From: Actinomycetes bacterium
GTDB lineage: Bacteria; Actinomycetota; Actinomycetes; Propionibacteriales; Propionibacteriaceae
Assembly: GCA_009785885.1 (NCBI GenBank)
Contig: WQUE01000024.1
Coordinates: 1 to 7,832 of the forward strand
Direction of reading: 5' to 3'
DNA: 7,832 nt
Shown in pieces: positions 1 to 5,443 of the stretch. Position 1 is the first letter of the stretch, and every line of letters begins with the position of its first letter. The notes under the pieces were generated by a model. The model was not told the origin of the DNA. It saw nothing but the letters and a program-made list of their open reading frames with translations, and made no database searches. The position numbers were made by a program, and so were the translations under genes.

Positions 1-1434
1 ATCCCACTGAAGGGCGTGGCCTACAGCATCTGGGGCGACCACTTCCACCCGATCATCGCGCTGTGGGCGCCGCTGTACTGGGTGTGGGACGACGTGCGGG
101 CCCTGGTCGTCGGGCAGGCGATCGTCGTGGCCGCCACCGTGTTCCCCCTGTGGCGTTTCGTTCGGCGCCGCTGGGGCGGGTCGGTGTGGGCGCGGGCGTT
201 CGTCGTCCTGGTCGTGTGGGCCTGGCCGCTGGCCCACCTGATCACGTTCGACGTGCACGAGATCGCGTTCGCCGTGCCGATCCTGGCGTGGGCGCTCGAC
301 GCGCTCGACCGCCGCCACGCGCCGGCGCTCGCCGTCAGCTGCGGCGCGCTGCTGCTCGTGCGTGAAGACATGGGCGTGCTGGTGTTCATGATCGGGGCGG
401 TGTGGCTGCTGTGGCATGGACGGGGCCGGCGTACGCGGGCCGACTGGGTCGTCGGCGGCGCGCTCATGGCCGGCGGCCTGGTGGTGTTCTCCCTCGTCAC
501 GACCTGGATCATCCCGCACTTTGCGCAGGACGGCTACGCCTATTGGGACTACCCGTCGCTCGGGGACAGCCCCAAGGCCGCGCTGATCACCCTGGTCACG
601 CGCCCGTGGACGGTCGTGGCGGACCTGTTCTGGCCCGCCTTCAAGGCCAGGACGTGGCTGCTGCTCCTCGCCCCGGTCGGATTCCTCGCCCTGCGCTCGC
701 CGTATGCCCTTGTCGCACTTCCGATCATGGCCGAGCGGATGCTCGCCGGCCGGGAGAACCTGTGGTCGCCGGCGTTCCACTACGACGCACCGGTTTGGAT
801 CATCGTGGCGATCGCCGCGGTCGACGGCTACCGGCGCCTGCCGGCGCGCTGGCGCCCGGGCCTGGCCGTGCTCTCCCCGTTCGCGGCGGCGGCCGCCGCG
901 CTCCTGGTCCGGACCTGGCTCTACCTCCTTCACCACGTGCCGGTCGATGCGGCCATCATGTTCGCTCTCCTGGTCGGGGTGGCCGGAATCGCCTGGTATC
1001 CGTGGCGCGGCTGGACCTGGCTGCGGCCCCTGGCCGTCGCGCTCTGCGCGCTCGCGGTCGGGGCGACGCTGTGGACCCAGGCGGTCGTCGACGTGCGGCG
1101 GGCGTTGCCGGTGGTCGCCGCGAAGGACGCCCTGCGGGCGTTCGTCCCGGCCGACACGTGCGTCGTCGCGGACAACTCGCTGGCCCCGGCGTTCACCCAC
1201 ACGAACCGGACGACGGAGGCCGGGATTCCGATGCCCCGCGCGGACTTCTACGTGCTCGACTTCGGACGCCAGTTCGCCACCCTCGATCCGCTGTTCTGGA
1301 CGCCGAAGCGCGCCTACGACGACGCGGTCGCCCACGGTTTCGCCGAGGTCTACCGGGCGGCGCAATTCGTCGTCCTGCAGGCGCCCGACTACGCCGGCCC
1401 CGACCCACTCATCTGCGGCCCGCTCGCGCCCTGA
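1..1434 (+). CDS. DUF2079 family multispanning membrane protein, 5' end missing
   Basis: This is the C-terminal part (477 visible residues) of a polytopic membrane protein; the frame is open from base 1 (IPLKG...), so the GTG at 16 is not the true start and the gene begins upstream, perhaps some 60 residues earlier judging from remembered family members. The DUF2079 signature is clear: PLKG then GDHFHP at visible residues 12-17, FDVHEIAF from residue 83, and a REDMG motif at 121-125, separated by hydrophobic segments. Further hydrophobic helices follow to about residue 360. The last ~110 residues (from about AAKDALRAF) look soluble and probably lie outside the membrane. Some relatives resemble GT-C glycosyltransferases in layout, but the substrate is unknown and I assign no reaction. 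It lies 41 bases upstream of folD, which seems to have its own promoter, so functional coupling is not indicated. Confidence 0.88.
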   Translation: MPLKGVAYSIWGDHFHPIIALWAPLYWVWDDVRALVVGQAIVVAATVFPLWRFVRRRWGGSVWARAFVVLVVWAWPLAHLITFDVHEIAFAVPILAWALDALDRRHAPALAVSCGALLLVREDMGVLVFMIGAVWLLWHGRGRRTRADWVVGGALMAGGLVVFSLVTTWIIPHFAQDGYAYWDYPSLGDSPKAALITLVTRPWTVVADLFWPAFKARTWLLLLAPVGFLALRSPYALVALPIMAERMLAGRENLWSPAFHYDAPVWIIVAIAAVDGYRRLPARWRPGLAVLSPFAAAAAALLVRTWLYLLHHVPVDAAIMFALLVGVAGIAWYPWRGWTWLRPLAVALCALAVGATLWTQAVVDVRRALPVVAAKDALRAFVPADTCVVADNSLAPAFTHTNRTTEAGIPMPRADFYVLDFGRQFATLDPLFWTPKRAYDDAVAHGFAEVYRAAQFVVLQAPDYAGPDPLICGPLAP

Positions 1435-1462
1435 GTGTCGCGGGGCTGCGGGCCCGGACCGC

Positions 1463-1468
1463 TACACT
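1463..1468 (+). promoter_or_regulatory. -10 box TACACT placing folD on a leaderless transcript
   Basis: TACACT ends 7 bases before the ATG at 1476, so the expected transcription start falls on or next to the start codon. There is no Shine-Dalgarno-like purine run before this ATG, which agrees with leaderless translation, common in actinobacteria. I see no convincing -35 box at the usual distance. The same hexamer occurs before the aminotransferase gene (3889-3894). Experimental start-site data would be needed for certainty. Confidence 0.5.
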
Positions 1469-1475
1469 CGTGCCC

Positions 1476-2333
1476 ATGACGGCAGGTGTGATGGACGGCA
1501 AGGCCACGGCTGGCGCGATCAAGACAGAGTTGGCGGCGCGGGTCGCGGCGCTGCGGGCCCGCGGCGTCGTCCCGGGCCTGGGGACGGTGCTCGTCGGCGA
1601 CGACCCCGCCAGCCAGATCTATGTGCGCGGCAAGCACAAGGACTGCGCCGAGGTCGGGCTCGACTCCCTGCGGGTGGACCTGCCCGGGAGTGCCTCGGCC
1701 GCGCAGATCGGTGAGGCCATCGCCGGCCTGAACGAGGACCCGGCCTGCACCGGTTTCATCGTGCAGCTGCCCCTGCCGGCCGGCATCGACGAGAACGCGA
1801 TGCTGGGGCTCATCGACCCGGACAAGGACGCCGACGGCCTCACCCCGGTGAATCTCGGACGGCTGATGCTCGGCGTCGCCGGCGCGCCTCTGCCGTGTAC
1901 GCCGCGCGGCATCGTCGAACTGTTGACCCGCCACGACGTGCCTCTGGCGGGCGCCGAGGTGTGCGTGATCGGCCGCGGCGTCACGGTCGGGCGTCCCCTC
2001 GGCGTGCTGCTCACCCGGCGCGGGATCAACGCGACCGTCACGCTGTGCCACACCGGCACGCGCGACCTGGCGGCGCACGTCCGGGCCGCGGACATCGTCG
2101 TGGCCGCCGCGGGTCTGCCCGGCCTCGTGACCGCGGCGATGGTGAAACCCGGCGCGGTGCTCGTCGACGTGGGCGTGACCCGGGTGGACGGCAAGCCGGT
2201 CGGCGACCTCGCCCCGGACGTGTGGAACGTCGCGTCCCTCGTCACCCCGAACCCGGGCGGCGTCGGCCCGATGACGCGCGCGATGCTGCTGGCCAACGTC
2301 GTGGACGCCGCCGAGCGGGTGGGCGATGCCTGA
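1476..2333 (+). CDS. folD: Bifunctional methylenetetrahydrofolate dehydrogenase/methenyltetrahydrofolate cyclohydrolase FolD
   Basis: FolD interconverts 5,10-methylene-, 5,10-methenyl- and 10-formyl-tetrahydrofolate with NADP in the cytosol, supplying formyl groups for purines and fMet-tRNA. The 285-residue product has the usual length. The catalytic folate-domain residues are present: Tyr49 and Lys53 in YVRGKHKD, Gln97 in IVQLPLP (95-101), and the DKDADGL motif (116-122). The nucleotide-binding loop is GRGVTVGRP from residue 166, the form I recall from other actinobacterial FolDs, and the C-terminal PNPGGVGP signature is at 258-265. The ATG at 1476 is preferred because of the -10 box 7 bases upstream and because the resulting N-terminus (MTAGVMDGKATA) matches the family; the ATG at 1491 is the alternative, with GGCAGG only 4 bases before it. 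The 3' end overlaps the next gene by 8 bases, implying translational coupling. Confidence 0.97.
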   Translation: MTAGVMDGKATAGAIKTELAARVAALRARGVVPGLGTVLVGDDPASQIYVRGKHKDCAEVGLDSLRVDLPGSASAAQIGEAIAGLNEDPACTGFIVQLPLPAGIDENAMLGLIDPDKDADGLTPVNLGRLMLGVAGAPLPCTPRGIVELLTRHDVPLAGAEVCVIGRGVTVGRPLGVLLTRRGINATVTLCHTGTRDLAAHVRAADIVVAAAGLPGLVTAAMVKPGAVLVDVGVTRVDGKPVGDLAPDVWNVASLVTPNPGGVGPMTRAMLLANVVDAAERVGDA

Positions 2334-2676
2334 TCCGCCGGCAGGCCGGGAGTGGACGTCCCCGCCGGTCCGGCGCCGTCCGCTGATCGTTCGGCTGTTC
2401 ACCGGATGGAGGGGCTACCTGGTGCGGCAGTGGCCGCTGCTGGTCGTGTGCGTGTGTTTTCTGGTGGGGCTCGTCCTGATCCTGGCGGCCTTCTGGCGGC
2501 GTGGCGCGATGGTGCTCGGCGGGGCGACGGTGCTCGCCGGGCTGTTCCGGCTTGTGCTCCCGGTCGATGTTGCCGGGCTGCTGGTCGTCAGGTCACGGGT
2601 GTTCGACGTGCTCGTCACCGGGCTCGCCGGTGTCGCGATGATCGTGCTGTCGCTGATCGTGCCTGGCTACGCCTGA
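2326..2676 (+). CDS. DUF3017 small membrane protein
   Basis: This 116-residue protein has a basic, proline-rich cytoplasmic-looking N-terminus (residues 1-35, with RRRP at 16-19) and three predicted membrane helices at about 36-56, 60-79 and 94-113. The pattern RLVLP at 75-79 followed by AGLLVVRSRVFDVL (83-96) and the position directly behind folD are typical of actinobacterial DUF3017 proteins. The ATG lies inside the last codons of folD (8-base overlap), preceded by a G-rich GGGTGGG within folD that may serve as ribosome binding site. No function is established that I know of. Conserved linkage to folD and mdh suggests co-expression rather than a shown role in folate metabolism. Confidence 0.88.
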   Translation: MPDPPAGREWTSPPVRRRPLIVRLFTGWRGYLVRQWPLLVVCVCFLVGLVLILAAFWRRGAMVLGGATVLAGLFRLVLPVDVAGLLVVRSRVFDVLVTGLAGVAMIVLSLIVPGYA

Positions 2677-2694
2677 GTGAGCGCGGGATCTGCG

Positions 2695-3699
2695 TCAGCT
2701 CGGGATCATCCCCAAAGACTTGACCGCCTGGTACTCGGAAATCAGCTCCTGCACCGACATGTGGATGCGCGCGTGGGCGAAGTCGCTGTGGTGCAGGCCC
2801 GTCACGACGTGGTAGCCGTCCGCGTCGACCGTCACCGGGAACGAGCAGAACAGGTAGTCGGGCACGCCGTAGGCACCCTCGGACGGGACCGCCATCGACA
2901 CCCAGTCGCCCTCGGGTGTGCCCATCGACCAATCGCGCATCGCCGCGAGCGTCGCGTTGGCGGCCGACGCGGCCGAAGACGCGCCGCGCTTGGAGATGAT
3001 GTCCGCGCCGCGGTTGGCCACCGTGGGGATGTACTTGTTGATCAGCCACTCCATGTCGTCGATCTGCTCCCAGGCGTTGCGGCCGTCGACCTCCGCGTGG
3101 AACACATCGGGGAACATCGTGGACGAATGGTTGCCCCAGATGGACATCTTCTTCACCTGGGCGACGTTGACGTCCAGCTTCTTGCCGAGGCGGTGGCGGG
3201 CCCGGTCGTGGTCGAGCCGGGTGAGACCCGAGAACTGGTGGCGCGGGATGTCGGGCGCGCTGGCGGCGGCGATCAGGCAGTTCGTGTTCGCGGGATTGCC
3301 GGTCACGAGCACCTTCACATCGCGGTCGGCGACCTCGTTCAGCGCGCGTCCCTGCTTGGCGAACAGTTCGCCGTTGGCCTTGAGCAGGTCGGCGCGGTCC
3401 TGGCCCGCCTTGCGCGGCTTCCCGGCGACGAGCAGCGCGAAGTCGATGCCGTCGAACATCGTGCGCTCGTCCGACCCGATCTCGACGTGGTCGAGCGTCT
3501 CGAAGGCGCAGTCGTGCAGTTCCATGGCCCGGCCCTCGAGTTCCCCCATCATCCCGGGAAGATCGATCAGGCGCAGCTCGACGGGCGTGTTCTGGCCGAG
3601 CATGCCGCCGCCGGCGATGCGGAACAGCAGGTCGTATCCGACGCGGCCGGCCGCGCCGGTCACGGCGACCTTCACGGGAGTGGTGGTATTCGTGCTCAT
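2695..3699 (-). CDS. mdh: NAD-dependent malate dehydrogenase
   Basis: Mdh reversibly reduces oxaloacetate to malate with NADH in the cytosol; in propionate-forming bacteria it works in the reductive arm of the Wood-Werkman cycle. The 334-residue product fits the cytosolic-type MDH family. Visible landmarks are the dinucleotide loop GAAGRVG (15-21), Asp46 at the end of the second strand (an acidic residue here indicates NAD rather than NADP), substrate arginines in PRKAGQDR (Arg96, Arg102), GNPANTN (134-140), Arg161 and Asp163 in LTRLDHDRA, and catalytic His191 in IWGNHSS. Two spots depart from the usual text as I recall it: GRVG instead of GQIG, and GQDR where GMER or GMDR is common. The ATG is preceded by GTGAGG (3705-3710 on the plus strand as CCTCAC) at 5 bases. 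The gene converges on DUF3017 and diverges from the aminotransferase gene. Confidence 0.97.
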   Translation of the reverse strand: MSTNTTTPVKVAVTGAAGRVGYDLLFRIAGGGMLGQNTPVELRLIDLPGMMGELEGRAMELHDCAFETLDHVEIGSDERTMFDGIDFALLVAGKPRKAGQDRADLLKANGELFAKQGRALNEVADRDVKVLVTGNPANTNCLIAAASAPDIPRHQFSGLTRLDHDRARHRLGKKLDVNVAQVKKMSIWGNHSSTMFPDVFHAEVDGRNAWEQIDDMEWLINKYIPTVANRGADIISKRGASSAASAANATLAAMRDWSMGTPEGDWVSMAVPSEGAYGVPDYLFCSFPVTVDADGYHVVTGLHHSDFAHARIHMSVQELISEYQAVKSLGMIPS

Positions 3700-3762
3700 C
3701 GGGGCCTCACTAGGTGGGAAGACGTGGGCGGCAAATCCCGTCCGCTGGCAGAACCACCGACC

Positions 3763-3768
3763 AGTCTA
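3763..3768 (-). promoter_or_regulatory. Candidate -10 box for mdh
   Basis: Read on the minus strand, TAGACT lies about 64 bases upstream of the mdh ATG and fits the actinobacterial TANNNT pattern. The transcript would have a leader of roughly 55 bases. No good -35 box is visible. The region 3700-3928 between mdh and the aminotransferase gene holds promoters for both directions; I see no clear operator repeat in it. Confidence 0.35.
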
Positions 3769-3888
3769 CCGGGGCAGGGGGCCGGTGTTCGCTGAACCCG
3801 GGTGAATGCGAGAGGTTTCCTCGCGGGGCCGCGCCGGTGGCCCGGCCGGCGTCGGCGGACACGGCCGGGGGCGCAACCGCCCTGGCAC

Positions 3889-3894
3889 TACACT
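3889..3894 (+). promoter_or_regulatory. Candidate -10 box for the aminotransferase gene
   Basis: TACACT sits 34 bases before the ATG at 3929, giving a predicted leader of about 28 bases that includes the ribosome binding site GAAAGG (3916-3921, 7 bases from the ATG). The hexamer is identical to the one before folD. No recognisable -35 element is at the expected distance. Confidence 0.45.
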
Positions 3895-3928
3895 GTTGCG
3901 GCCACCGCAGCGACAGAAAGGCGCCCGC

Positions 3929-5128
3929 ATGTCCTGTTTCGCCGACCTCCCGGCCGCTCGACCCGACCCGATCCTCGGTATTGCCGAGCTGATCAAGGCC
4001 GACACGCACCCCCGCACGGCGAACCTGGGTATCGGCGTGTATCACGACGCCGCGGGACGTGTCGCGCTCATGGACTGCGTCCGGGAGGCCGAAGCGCGCC
4101 TGGTCGCCGATCCCGTCGCGCACGCCTACCTGCCGATGGACGGGGATCAGCGGTTCGTCGAACTGGCCCGCGGGCTCATCTTCGGCGAGGACTCACCGGC
4201 CCTGACCGCCGGGCGCATCGTCACGGTGCAGGGCCTGGGCGGCACGGGTGCCCTGCGCCTCGGCGCCGACTTCCTGCACCGCATCCATCCGGACGCAAGG
4301 GTGCTGTTCAGCGATCCCACGTGGGACAACCACGAGGCGATCTTCCTGGGTGCCGGATTCGCGACCGGCCGCTACCGCTATCTCGACGCGCCACGCCACG
4401 CCGTCGACGTGGACGGCATGCTGGCCGACCTGGAGACGGCCGTGGCCGGGACGGTCGTCGTGTTGCACGCCTGCTGCCACAACCCGACCGGCTACGACCT
4501 GACGCAGTCCGAGTGGCGCGCCGTGATCGACGTCGTCGTCCGCCGCGGCCTCATCGCCTTCTTCGACCTGGCCTATCAGGGGCTGGCCACGTCGCTCGAC
4601 GAGGATGCCTTCCCGGTCCGGCTGGCCGTGGCGAGCGGGGCGGATTTCCTCGTCGCAAGCTCGTTCAGCAAGAACCTCGGCCTGTACGGGGAGCGCGTCG
4701 GTGCCCTGTCGCTCGGCTGCGCGGACGCGGCCGAGGCGGCGCGCGTCCTCAGCCAGGTGAAGCTCACGGTGCGCCGGACGTACTCCAGTCCGCCGACGCA
4801 CGGGGCTGCGATCGTCCGCACGATCCTGGCCGATCCGGCGCTGCGGGCCGCGTGGACCGGCGAGCTGGCCGGCATGCGGATGCGCGTCGTGGCCGTCCGT
4901 GAGAGCCTCGTCGCGGGCCTGGAGGCCGCCGGCGTGACCGATGCGGCCTTCATCGCCGCCCAACACGGCCTGTTCAGCTACACCGGGCTGAGTCCCGCAC
5001 AGATGGCCCGCCTGCGCTCCGAGTGGGGCGTGTACGGCGTCGACAGCGGACGAATCTGTGTGGCCGCCCTGAACGACGGCAACCTCGACTACGTGTGCCA
5101 GGCCCTGGCCGCCGTGTGGCGCGCCTGA
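3929..5128 (+). CDS. Class I aminotransferase, AspC/TyrB type (aspartate or aromatic amino acid transaminase)
   Basis: This PLP enzyme moves an amino group between aspartate and/or aromatic amino acids and 2-oxoglutarate. The 399-residue length equals the AspC/TyrB subfamily. Family residues are all visible: Trp132 (DPTWDNH, stacks on PLP), Asn185 (CCHNPTG), Asp213 and Tyr216 (FFDLAYQG), the PLP lysine Lys248 (SSFSKNLGLYGERVG), Arg282 (RRTYSSPP) and the substrate-carboxylate Arg375 (VDSGRICVA). RRTYSSPP and HGLFSYTGLSPAQ are closer to remembered E. coli TyrB than AspC, so aromatic substrates are plausible; specificity cannot be decided here. The ATG at 3929 is chosen over upstream in-frame starts because it has GAAAGG 7 bases before it and gives the family N-terminus (FADLPAARPDPILGI). 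It is transcribed away from mdh; aspartate transamination would make oxaloacetate, the MDH substrate. It appears monocistronic, as mutA has its own leader. Confidence 0.93.
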   Translation: MSCFADLPAARPDPILGIAELIKADTHPRTANLGIGVYHDAAGRVALMDCVREAEARLVADPVAHAYLPMDGDQRFVELARGLIFGEDSPALTAGRIVTVQGLGGTGALRLGADFLHRIHPDARVLFSDPTWDNHEAIFLGAGFATGRYRYLDAPRHAVDVDGMLADLETAVAGTVVVLHACCHNPTGYDLTQSEWRAVIDVVVRRGLIAFFDLAYQGLATSLDEDAFPVRLAVASGADFLVASSFSKNLGLYGERVGALSLGCADAAEAARVLSQVKLTVRRTYSSPPTHGAAIVRTILADPALRAAWTGELAGMRMRVVAVRESLVAGLEAAGVTDAAFIAAQHGLFSYTGLSPAQMARLRSEWGVYGVDSGRICVAALNDGNLDYVCQALAAVWRA

Positions 5129-5130
5129 CC

Positions 5131-5174
5131 CCTGTTGCCGTCCGGTGCCTCGCCCTTGGCCAAAGGCGAACAGG
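5131..5174 (+). terminator. Weak hairpin terminator candidate after the aminotransferase gene
   Basis: Just after the stop codon, CCTGTT (5131-5136) is complementary to AACAGG (5169-5174), enclosing an inner stem CGCCCTT/AAAGGCG (5151-5157 with 5162-5168, one mismatch, loop GGCC). No T-run follows, so this is not a classical intrinsic terminator. A second short hairpin, CCCC-TTCA-GGGG, follows at about 5182-5193. Either could support termination, but both are weak. Confidence 0.3.
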
Positions 5175-5234
5175 AAACACGCCCCTTCAGGGGGGTAATG
5201 CCGCTCGTCCCGGTCCGGCCACGGCCAGAAACCC

Positions 5235-5240
5235 TAGAAT
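5235..5240 (+). promoter_or_regulatory. -10 box TAGAAT for the riboswitch-mutAB transcript
   Basis: TAGAAT is a good -10 hexamer located so that transcription would start near 5247, immediately before the conserved riboswitch core. The resulting leader is about 197 bases, the size expected for a full cobalamin riboswitch plus expression platform. No clear -35 box lies upstream in the GC-rich stretch 5205-5220. Confidence 0.5.
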
Positions 5241-5254
5241 GAGTCGTAGTAAGC

Positions 5255-5410
5255 GCAAGACACCAATGAAATCGACAACACGGGGAAAGCCGGTCGGAAC
5301 CCGGCGCTGGCCCGCAACGGTGGATCGCCCGGCACCCCCACGGCGATGAGCCCGAAAACCCGTCCTGCCGAGGTGGCTTGCTTCCGTCGGGGACTGCGGA
5401 GCGAAGACAT
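5255..5410 (+). promoter_or_regulatory. Cobalamin (B12) riboswitch upstream of mutAB
   Basis: The conserved cobalamin-riboswitch core is readable. GGGGAAA at 5282-5288 is followed by a hairpin GCCGG (5289-5293)/CCGGC (5301-5305) with loop TCGGAAC, then GCTGGCCCGCAACGGT (5306-5321), which closely follows the family consensus (CTG.CCCGCAACTGT). A P6-like arm ATCGCC (5324-5329)/GGCGAT (5342-5347) comes next, then the B12-box-like segment GAGCCCGAAAACC (5348-5360) ending in CCTGCC (5364-5369). Downstream, GCTTCCG (5380-5386) and CGGAGC (5397-5402) can form a hairpin with one bulge. Loop bases CGGAA (5295-5299) are perfectly complementary to TTCCG (5382-5386), a candidate for the L5-L13 kissing loop of this class. 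Outer boundaries are approximate. The expected ligand is adenosyl- or another cobalamin, the cofactor (or its precursor) of the enzyme encoded downstream. Confidence 0.87.
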
Positions 5411-5427
5411 GACCTGACGTCAACAAC

Positions 5428-5434
5428 AGGGAGG
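5428..5434 (+). promoter_or_regulatory. Ribosome binding site fixing the mutA start
   Basis: AGGGAGG lies 9 bases before the ATG at 5444 and is the only strong Shine-Dalgarno site in the leader. It rules out the longer in-frame reading from TTG 5378, which would start inside the riboswitch. It lies some 25 bases past the last riboswitch hairpin, so control could act on translation initiation: CGCTC (5438-5442), next to the start codon, is complementary to GAGCG (5399-5403). Confidence 0.7.
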
Positions 5435-5443
5435 GGCCGCTCA

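Noticed and set aside
402..2333. A single 643-codon open frame spanning most of the DUF2079 gene and all of folD.
   Set aside because: Only the part from 1476 is folD; the upstream 358 codons are an Arg/Gly/Pro-rich out-of-frame reading of the DUF2079 gene, a usual artefact of high-GC DNA. No fusion protein is implied.
2677..3795. Long plus-strand open frame opposite mdh.
   Set aside because: Its composition is typical of antisense readings of GC-rich genes, and the minus strand has every MDH catalytic motif.
5182..5195. CCCC-TTCA-GGGGGG hairpin as an anti-ribosome-binding-site element (GCCCCT is complementary to AGGGGC at 5432-5437).
   Set aside because: It lies upstream of the predicted transcription start near 5247, so it would not be in the mutA mRNA unless an earlier promoter exists.
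5239..5349. Short basic peptide (36 codons, MSRSKRKT...) as a leader peptide of mutA.
   Set aside because: Its ATG overlaps the predicted -10 box and would be untranscribed from that promoter; the reading frame is explained by the riboswitch sequence.
5378..5443. TTG at 5378 as an earlier mutA start, adding 22 residues.
   Set aside because: It lies within the riboswitch, has no ribosome binding site, and the added residues do not resemble MutA; ATG 5444 has AGGGAGG 9 bases upstream.
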